From an uncultured Alphaproteobacteria bacterium (GTDB taxonomy: Bacteria; Pseudomonadota; Alphaproteobacteria; HIMB59; GCA-002718135), in contig CACGUF010000009.1 of NCBI GenBank assembly GCA_902576125.1, forward strand, positions 1 to 46,164: a stretch of DNA of 46,164 nt, given 5' to 3'. Under the pieces are notes generated by a model that saw only the letters and a list, made by a program, of their open reading frames with translations, made no database searches and was not told the origin of the DNA. Positions 40,063 to 46,164 of this stretch are shown here, in pieces (position 1 is the stretch's first letter; every line of letters starts with the position of its first letter). A program made the position numbers and the translations under genes.

Positions 40063-40893
40063 CTATAGCTTTGAAAAAACCATAATTCTATCTTTTTTTT
40101 GCAAATCTTGGGATTTTTTTTCAAATTTTAGTCCAGAATTACTGAAAATCTCTCTACAAATATTATACTGATCTGCCCCAATTTCTAATATTAAGTAACC
40201 ATTAGATTTCATTTTATTTGATATTTTATCTGCAAATTCTCTGTAAAAATCTAATCCGTCTTCACCTCCAGACAATGCTATTAAAGGTTCAAAATTTCTA
40301 ATTTCATAAGAAATATTGTTAATTTCTTTTTTTGTTAAATATGGAGGATTTGAAACGATTAAATCAAACTTATCATCAATATAATCAAAATTTATTTTTT
40401 TTAATTTTATTTGATGGTTTAAATTTTTATCTTCAATATTTTTATTTGCAACTTTTATTGCATCTTCTGATATATCAATAGCGAATATATTGGCATTTTT
40501 GAATTCTCTTGCTAAAGATATAGCTATTGCTCCAGAGCCAGTGCCAATATCTAAGATTTTAAAGTTAGCGATTTTATTATTAAATATTTTTTTACTTTCT
40601 TCAATTATACCCTCAGTCTCAGGTCTGGGATCTAATACAAATTGATTAACATAAAAATCATCCTTCCAAAAACTTTTTTTATTGATAATTTTAGATATTG
40701 GTTCATTTGCAATTCTTCTATTCAACATTGCATTAAATTTTTCAATATTGATTTGATTAATATCAAAATTACTAAAAATAATTTCATTTTTTAAGTTGCT
40801 TGAATAATTAAGAAGAATTCTTAAATCAATTTCTGGATTTGGTATTTTATATTTTTTTAATTTATTTAAATTATTAAGAATAAAATCATTCAT
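40063..40893 (-). CDS. prmC: Peptide chain release factor N5-glutamine methyltransferase
   Basis: PrmC (HemK) methylates the glutamine of the GGQ motif in release factors RF1 and RF2. The SAM site is [16 protein letters not shown] (residues 113-128); the NPPY catalytic motif is at 182-185 ([12 protein letters not shown]); [11 protein letters not shown] (87-97) precedes it and [14 protein letters not shown] follows. The helical N-terminal domain carries [15 protein letters not shown]. At 276 aa it has normal length. It overlaps the gene of its own substrate, prfA, by 8 nt. Confidence 0.96.
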   Translation of the reverse strand: MNDFILNNLNKLKKYKIPNPEIDLRILLNYSSNLKNEIIFSNFDINQINIEKFNAMLNRRIANEPISKIINKKSFWKDDFYVNQFVLDPRPETEGIIEESKKIFNNKIANFKILDIGTGSGAIAISLAREFKNANIFAIDISEDAIKVANKNIEDKNLNHQIKLKKINFDYIDDKFDLIVSNPPYLTKKEINNISYEIRNFEPLIALSGGEDGLDFYREFADKISNKMKSNGYLILEIGADQYNICREIFSNSGLKFEKKSQDLQKKDRIMVFSKL

Positions 40894-41962
40894 TTCCTAA
40901 TTCAGCTAATTTGCTTGTTTCTTCGTCAGCAATTAATGGATTAATTAAATCATCTAAATTCCCTTCTAAAATTTCTGATAAATTATAAAGGGTTAGATTA
41001 ATTCTATGATCAGATACTCTGCCTTGGGGAAAATTATAAGTTCTAATTCTCTCCGAACGATCTCCTGAACCAACTTGATTTTTTCTTTGTGCAGATCTTT
41101 CTTTATTTTTTTCTTGTATTTCATTATCTAAAATTCTTGATCTTAAAATCTTAAGAGCTTTAGCTTTATTTTTATGCTGAGATTTTTCATCTTGCTGCGA
41201 AACAACTATCCCTGTTGGTAAATGAGTGATTCTAACTGCGCTATCTGTAGTATTAACAGATTGACCCCCAGGCCCACTAGATCTAAAAACATCAATTCTT
41301 AAGTCTTTATCTTCAATATTTATATCTACCTCCTCTGCTTCAGGTAATACTGCTACAGTTGCTGCTGAAGTATGTACACGTCCACTACTTTCTGTAGTGG
41401 GGACTCTTTGAACTCTGTGAACACCTGACTCAAACTTTAATTTTGAAAATACATTATATCCCGAAATATTACATATAACCTCTTTTATCCCTTTTAAGCC
41501 AGTCTCTGATATTGATAAGATTTCAAACTTCCAGTTATTTATATCTGAAAAACGTTGATACATAGAAAATAAATCAGCAGCAAATAATGAAGCTTCATCT
41601 CCACCTGTGCCAGCCCTGATCTCAAGAATTGAGTTTTTTTTGTCATTTTCATCTCTTGGAATTAGTAGTTTCATCAAATCATTTTCAAGAGCATTTATTG
41701 ATTTCTTTTTTTCCTTCAATTCTGCTTCTGCTATTTCCTTTATTGAATTGTCATCATCTTCGAGCAATTTTGCTAACTCAATTATCTCACTTTTATCTTT
41801 TTTATATTTCTTAATTGTTTCAACTATCGGGGTTAATTCAGCATATTCTTTATTTAATTTAACTAATTTTTCAGTATCTAAATTTGATTGGTTGTTTAAA
41901 TTACTCTCAATTTCTTTGAATTTTGACTGAATATTATCAAATTGTTTTTCAAAATTAATCAT
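40886..41962 (-). CDS. prfA: Peptide chain release factor 1
   Basis: Recognises stop codons UAA and UAG and triggers peptide release. The GGQ motif is at residues 232-234 ([17 protein letters not shown]). The stop-codon-reading PxT motif is P188-T-T190 ([15 protein letters not shown]), which identifies RF1 rather than RF2 (SPF). [15 protein letters not shown] is the other family signature. The 358 aa is typical. It overlaps hisS by 4 nt upstream and prmC by 8 nt downstream. Confidence 0.97.
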   Translation of the reverse strand: MINFEKQFDNIQSKFKEIESNLNNQSNLDTEKLVKLNKEYAELTPIVETIKKYKKDKSEIIELAKLLEDDDNSIKEIAEAELKEKKKSINALENDLMKLLIPRDENDKKNSILEIRAGTGGDEASLFAADLFSMYQRFSDINNWKFEILSISETGLKGIKEVICNISGYNVFSKLKFESGVHRVQRVPTTESSGRVHTSAATVAVLPEAEEVDINIEDKDLRIDVFRSSGPGGQSVNTTDSAVRITHLPTGIVVSQQDEKSQHKNKAKALKILRSRILDNEIQEKNKERSAQRKNQVGSGDRSERIRTYNFPQGRVSDHRINLTLYNLSEILEGNLDDLINPLIADEETSKLAELGNE

Positions 41963-43191
41963 TTTAAATAATCTATTATATTATTTAAATCTAAAATTTT
42001 TTGTTCTCCGGTTGATAAATTTTTTACTGAAAAATTATTATTCATATTTTCTTTTTCACCAATAATTACAATATATTCAGCATTTTTTTCGCTTGCAATG
42101 GATAATGATTTTTTTAGATTATATTTATAATTCCAATATACGTTAAAATTGTTTTTAATTAAAATATCATAAATCTTTAATGCGTGTTTTTTTAAAGTTG
42201 GTTCTTGAATTGCCAAATGTATATCTTTTTCTTCAGGTTTTATATTTTTCATTAGAAGCATTATACGCTCAATTCCACCAGCCCATCCAACTCCAGGAAT
42301 GTCTTTACCGCCAATTGTTTTAATCAATCCATTATATCTACCGCCACCTATTAATGTATCCTGACTGCCAATTTCATCAGTCTTAAATTCAAATACTGTA
42401 TGACAATAATAATCTAAGCCTCGAACAAGGTTTAGATCTTCATAAATTGAAATATTTAGGTCAATCAAGCTATTTTTAATTTCTTCATATAACTTTAAAT
42501 CTGATTTTGAAATTAATTCAATAAGCTTTGGAGATTTTTCAATTATATTCTTATCTTCGATATTTTTTGAGTCTAAAATTCTTAATGGATTAGAATTTAT
42601 TTTATCTATACTTTCAGAGGATAAAAAATTTTTATTATCATTAAAAAATTTTGACAAAATATTTTTGTAATTTTTTAAATTTTCTCTACTTCCCAGAGTA
42701 TTTAAATGTAAAGTAATTTTTTTGTTTGGTAGAATTTTGTTTAATATTGTGTTTGCTACATTTATGATTTCAATATCTGCAAAAAAATCATCAGATCCAA
42801 AATTTTCAAAATTAATCTGATTAAATTGACGATATCTGCCCTTTTGTGGCCTTTCTCTTCTAAACATTTGCCCTGTGCCAAAAAATTTAGCAGGTAAATT
42901 ATTTAACAAACCATTAGATATAGCTGCCCTTATCATTGGTGTTGTATATTCTGGCCTTAAGGTAATTTCATCTTCGTTTCTATCCCTAAAGGTGTACATT
43001 TCTTTTAAAACTACATCGCTATGCTCACCTAATGGTTTTTTAAATAGTTCAGAACTCTCAAATATTGGTGTAATAAGTTCATTAAATCCAAATTTTCTAG
43101 CATTTGCTTTAACTTCAAATACAACTTTATTAAATTTTTTTATTTCATCTCCAAATAAGTCATGTGTTCCTCTTATTGGCTTTATTTTCAT
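41959..43191 (-). CDS. hisS: Histidyl-tRNA synthetase
   Basis: Class II synthetase charging tRNA-His. Motif 1 lies in [16 protein letters not shown], motif 2 is [16 protein letters not shown] (110-125), the histidine-specific signature is [15 protein letters not shown] and GGGRYNGLI follows, and motif 3 is [14 protein letters not shown]. The C-terminal anticodon-binding domain starts near residue 320. The [11 protein letters not shown] motif 2 is the ordinary bacterial form. At 410 aa it is full length. It sits between ispG (1-nt gap) and prfA (4-nt overlap). Confidence 0.97.
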   Translation of the reverse strand: MKIKPIRGTHDLFGDEIKKFNKVVFEVKANARKFGFNELITPIFESSELFKKPLGEHSDVVLKEMYTFRDRNEDEITLRPEYTTPMIRAAISNGLLNNLPAKFFGTGQMFRRERPQKGRYRQFNQINFENFGSDDFFADIEIINVANTILNKILPNKKITLHLNTLGSRENLKNYKNILSKFFNDNKNFLSSESIDKINSNPLRILDSKNIEDKNIIEKSPKLIELISKSDLKLYEEIKNSLIDLNISIYEDLNLVRGLDYYCHTVFEFKTDEIGSQDTLIGGGRYNGLIKTIGGKDIPGVGWAGGIERIMLLMKNIKPEEKDIHLAIQEPTLKKHALKIYDILIKNNFNVYWNYKYNLKKSLSIASEKNAEYIVIIGEKENMNNNFSVKNLSTGEQKILDLNNIIDYLK

Positions 43192-43192
43192 A

Positions 43193-44290
43193 TTAATTCT
43201 TTATACTCTTATTTTCAGCTTTTTTTCTAATTATATCTTCAAGATAAGGGGCTAAATCTTTGTCTTTAACAATATGATCTTTATTTCCATCAACATATAT
43301 CATGTGAGTATTATTTCCTCCACCGGTTATACCAATGTTAGTCATATTAGCTTCTCCTGGACCATTCACGACACAACCAATGATAGAAACAGTTAATGGC
43401 TTTTCAATATCTTCAAGTGATTTTTCTAATCTTTTAACTAGGTCAATAACTTGAAACTGCTGTCTTGCACATGATGGGCATGAAACTATTTTAACTCCTC
43501 TATTTCTAATTCCTAAACTTTTTAAAATTTCAAAACCTACTTTAACTTCCTCTTCTGGTTCATCAGACAATGACACTCTAATCGTATCTCCTATACCATT
43601 AAGTAAGAGAGCACCTATTCCAATTGATGATTTAATTGAACCTGTTCTTTTGCCACCTGCCTCAGTAATACCTAAATGTAAGGGGTAATCACATTTTTTT
43701 GCAAGACCTTCATAGGCTTTTATAGACATAAAAATATCAGAAGATTTAACACTTATTTTAAAATTAAAAAAATCATTATCTTCTAAAATTTTAATATTTT
43801 CCAAAGCACTTTCAATTAAAGCTTGAGGATTAGGCTCAGAATATTTTTCTAATAATTTTTTTTCTAAGCTGCCAGCATTAACACCAATTCTTATTGAACA
43901 ATTATTATTTTTTGCAGCTTTTATAACATCTCTAACTTTTTCTTTTGAGCCAATATTACCAGGGTTGATTCTAAGACAACTGGCACCATTTTCTGCGGCC
44001 TCAATTGCTCTTTTGTAATGAAAATGAATATCGGCTATAATTGGAACTTTACTATGTTTAGTAATTTCTTTTAGTGCGAGCGATGATTCTTTATCTGGAA
44101 CAGAAACTCTAACTAAATCTGCACCTGCACTAATTGCTCTATCAATTTGTCTGCTTGTTGATACAACATTAGTTGTTAACGTATTTGTCATTGTCTGCAC
44201 AGATATGGGATTATTACCACCAATTGATACATTACCAATATTAACTACACGCGTTTTTCTTCTATAAATTTTTTGATAAGGTCTTAACAT
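43193..44290 (-). CDS. ispG: 4-hydroxy-3-methylbut-2-en-1-yl diphosphate synthase (IspG/GcpE)
   Basis: The penultimate enzyme of the MEP isoprenoid pathway, a [4Fe-4S] reductase. Iron-sulfur ligands are C271, C274 ([11 protein letters not shown]) and C306 ([13 protein letters not shown]), with E313 as the fourth ligand known in the family. The TIM-barrel half has [22 protein letters not shown] and LRINPGNIG. The 365 aa is normal and the single-domain form is the usual bacterial one. Gaps to neighbours are 3 nt and 1 nt. Confidence 0.97.
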   Translation of the reverse strand: MLRPYQKIYRRKTRVVNIGNVSIGGNNPISVQTMTNTLTTNVVSTSRQIDRAISAGADLVRVSVPDKESSLALKEITKHSKVPIIADIHFHYKRAIEAAENGASCLRINPGNIGSKEKVRDVIKAAKNNNCSIRIGVNAGSLEKKLLEKYSEPNPQALIESALENIKILEDNDFFNFKISVKSSDIFMSIKAYEGLAKKCDYPLHLGITEAGGKRTGSIKSSIGIGALLLNGIGDTIRVSLSDEPEEEVKVGFEILKSLGIRNRGVKIVSCPSCARQQFQVIDLVKRLEKSLEDIEKPLTVSIIGCVVNGPGEANMTNIGITGGGNNTHMIYVDGNKDHIVKDKDLAPYLEDIIRKKAENKSIKN

Positions 44291-44293
44291 TGG

Positions 44294-45103
44294 CTAATTA
44301 CTAAAATCTTTATTTAACACTAATGAATCAACTACTTGTCCTTTTTTTCCAATTTTACCTTTTACCTTTTGATTAATAATAACCAAAATATGACCAGCAT
44401 TACCAGAGGTAATTGAATATTTTAAATCTAAATTATATGTGTATTCGTCATTCTTATTCATAAGTTGACTTAATATAATTTCATCATTTTCATCTCTTAG
44501 CTGTATCCATGTATCATCAAGAAATTTAAGAGTAATTTTGGAGTTCAGATCTTCAGTTTTTGGTGTAGAAGCAATTGCACTTGATGAACTTGGAATATTA
44601 TCTATTTGAGCAAAATTTTCATCTTCATTTTTTTTAATTATTTTATTTTTCATTAATGAGTTTAAGTTTGCCTTTTCCACTGTAGAAATATAGTTTTCTG
44701 GCAAATCTGGAATTAATGCATATTCTCTTTCAGGGTTTTCAATTTCAATAAATAGAAAGTAAAAAGAGGAAAAAATTATTATTATTAATACAGAAGATAT
44801 AACTTTATTTGAAAATAATATATTTTTTTCAAGTTTTGGTTTTGGTATTTCAATAATTTTGTTTTCATTTGGAAAATGTTGCGCTTTAAACTGTTTAATT
44901 AATTCTTTGTGATTAAGATCTAAATAAATACAATAAGATCTTATATGACCAATAAAATAAACAGTATTAATATCATCTTGAAAATAATTATTTTCAATAT
45001 TACTCAAAATTTCTTCAGATATTTTTAATTCTTCAGCAACATTTAAAAGAGTTAATTTTTTTAATTCTCTATTTTTTTTTAAGATTTGACCTATAGACTC
45101 CAT
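44294..45103 (-). CDS. RodZ-like protein (HTH_25 and DUF4115)
   Basis: A 269-aa bitopic membrane protein. The cytoplasmic N-terminus is a Xre-like helix-turn-helix (IGQILKKNRELKKLTLLNVA, then EELKISEEILSNIE) with IGHIRSYCIYLDL, the RodZ signature. One membrane helix spans about 100-119. The periplasmic part ends with a beta-rich DUF4115 domain (about 190-260: LKFLDDTWIQLRDENDEI). RodZ links MreB to the elongation machinery and sets rod shape; the same domain pair also occurs in less studied proteins, so the assignment is to the family. It lies between lysC and ispG, as in many alphaproteobacteria and other Gram-negatives. Confidence 0.85.
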   Translation of the reverse strand: MESIGQILKKNRELKKLTLLNVAEELKISEEILSNIENNYFQDDINTVYFIGHIRSYCIYLDLNHKELIKQFKAQHFPNENKIIEIPKPKLEKNILFSNKVISSVLIIIIFSSFYFLFIEIENPEREYALIPDLPENYISTVEKANLNSLMKNKIIKKNEDENFAQIDNIPSSSSAIASTPKTEDLNSKITLKFLDDTWIQLRDENDEIILSQLMNKNDEYTYNLDLKYSITSGNAGHILVIINQKVKGKIGKKGQVVDSLVLNKDFSN

Positions 45104-45114
45104 AAGAATACTTT

Positions 45115-46164
45115 TTATAGATTATAAACCTCATGAAGAGATTTAACAGCAATATTTGTATGTTTTTGTTCTATTAAAACGCTAATTTTTATCTCTGATG
45201 TTGAAATAGCAAGTATATTAATTGCATTTTTTGCAAGCGTTTTAAACATTTTTTCTGCAACTCCAGATTGAGACATCATTCCCATTCCAATAACTGAAAT
45301 TTTTGCAACATTTTTATCTAATGATAAAGATTTATATTCTAAAATATTTTTATTATTTTCAATTACTGATTTCGTTAAATCAAAATCTTTTTGATTTATA
45401 GTAAATGTAATATTTGCAGATATACCATCTTGTGATATGTTCTGAACTATCATATCTACATTTATATTATTTTCATTCATAAGGCCGAAAATTTTTGCAG
45501 ATAAACCTGGCTTATCTAATATCCCAGAAATAGTTACTTTGGCTTCATTGTTACTATAACTAACTCCACTAACAATCTCTTTCTCAATAAGTTTTTTTTC
45601 ATCAACAATAAATGTTCCAGTTTTTTTAGTTAATGAAGATAAAACTTGTAAGGTTAAATTATTTTTCATAGCAAGCTCTACAGATCTTGTATGCAAAACC
45701 TTTGCTCCAGTTGATGCCATTTCAAGCATTTCTTCATATGATAATTTTGATATTTTTTTTGCATTCTTTTCAATATTTGGATCAGTTGTAAATACTCCTT
45801 CAACATCAGTATATATATCGCATCTTTCGGCATCTATTGCACAGGCAATTGCTACAGCTGTCGTATCTGATCCTCCTCTTCCAAGGGATGTAATATGACC
45901 GTTTGTACTAATTCCTTGAAAACCTGCTAGCACGATGACATCATTATTTTTAAAATATTCTTCAAGTCTTTTTTTATCGATTTTAAGTATTTTAGCTTTT
46001 TCATAGTTTTGATCAGTAATAATAGGGATTTGCCAACCTAAAAGAGGAATTGATTTAATTCCTTTATTTTTTAATGCAGCAGATAATAGACCAATAGTTA
46101 CCTGTTCTCCTGATGTTAAAACTAAATCACTTTCTATAGACTTTTGAGATCCAAATTCATCAAG
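45115..46164 (-). CDS. lysC: Aspartate kinase, N-terminus cut by window edge
   Basis: Phosphorylates L-aspartate, the first step to lysine, threonine, methionine and diaminopimelate. The frame stays open to the window edge, so 349 residues of about 405 are present. The kinase part shows TSGEQVTIGLLSAAL, VLAGFQGISTNGHITSLGRG and GSDTTAVAIACAIDAERCDIY. Two C-terminal ACT domains follow (KVTISGILDKPGLSAKIFGL and ISVIGMGMMSQSGVAEKMF), which bind feedback inhibitors. The usual N-terminal KFGGTS motif lies outside. It appears to be the upstream member of the rodZ-ispG-hisS-prfA-prmC run (11-nt gap). Confidence 0.96.
   Translation of the reverse strand, partial: LDEFGSQKSIESDLVLTSGEQVTIGLLSAALKNKGIKSIPLLGWQIPIITDQNYEKAKILKIDKKRLEEYFKNNDVIVLAGFQGISTNGHITSLGRGGSDTTAVAIACAIDAERCDIYTDVEGVFTTDPNIEKNAKKISKLSYEEMLEMASTGAKVLHTRSVELAMKNNLTLQVLSSLTKKTGTFIVDEKKLIEKEIVSGVSYSNNEAKVTISGILDKPGLSAKIFGLMNENNINVDMIVQNISQDGISANITFTINQKDFDLTKSVIENNKNILEYKSLSLDKNVAKISVIGMGMMSQSGVAEKMFKTLAKNAINILAISTSEIKISVLIEQKHTNIAVKSLHEVYNL

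Overview
The window is a dense, strongly AT-rich bacterial segment (roughly 70% A+T by eye) with 45 protein genes (2 cut by the window edges), 2 tRNAs and RNase P RNA. Almost all gaps are under 130 bp. No stretch above 300 bp lacks a gene; the longest protein-free stretch, between mraZ and the amidase gene, is filled by rnpB. Several families and neighbourhoods are typical of Alphaproteobacteria: ELM1 family, DUF4167 beside prmC-prfA, yqeY-dnaG-rpoD, a type-B class II aldolase, and an L36 of the RpmJ2 kind. Low GC, 1-11 nt overlaps and short spacers suggest a streamlined, probably marine, alphaproteobacterium (SAR11, HIMB59 or AEGEAN-169-like). That placement is inference from gene content, not a phylogeny.

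Layout. 1-2694 (minus): amiD-like amidase, rnpB, then the start of the division/cell-wall cluster mraZ-rsmH-ftsL, with a four-repeat MraZ operator in front of mraZ. 2730-9237: bamD-ligA, convergent uvrD, then mlaA-mlaC (outer membrane assembly and lipid asymmetry). 9239-20127 is the accessory part, a sugar or glycoside uptake and catabolism island. One minus-strand operon encodes a binding protein, two permeases, class II aldolase, a Gfo/Idh/MocA oxidoreductase and an aldo/keto reductase. A second encodes a TIM-barrel isomerase-like protein and another Gfo/Idh/MocA oxidoreductase. A LacI-type regulator with a visible operator and a GH4 glycosidase complete it. No transporter ATPase is present. 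20140-25388 (minus): yqeY-dnaG-rpoD-MBL hydrolase; the sigma factor has a striking lysine-rich N-terminal tail. 25515-32925 (plus): carAB, greA, ELM1-family protein, 2OG-Fe(II) oxygenase, trxB. Then rpmJ (minus), a GGT-III-like gamma-glutamyltransferase, guaC, ispA, a DUF2177 membrane protein, tRNA-Val, a GNAT/flavin reductase/M23 peptidase trio, and finally a compact minus-strand operon lysC-rodZ-like-ispG-hisS-prfA-prmC followed by DUF4167.

How it fits together. Most of the window is housekeeping: envelope growth, replication and repair, transcription, translation termination, pyrimidine/arginine precursor and isoprenoid synthesis. The sugar island looks like a substrate-inducible module. 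A glycoside enters through the ABC importer, is probably attacked by NAD-dependent redox chemistry (GH4 and Gfo/Idh/MocA enzymes, TIM-barrel isomerase/lyase), and the products reach glycolysis through the aldolase. I found no insertion sequence, CRISPR array, prophage or clear riboswitch. I did not find a wholly new system; the most unusual features are the polylysine tail on RpoD, the ATPase-less sugar island with its operator and intercistronic hairpin, and the ELM1/2OG-oxygenase pair.
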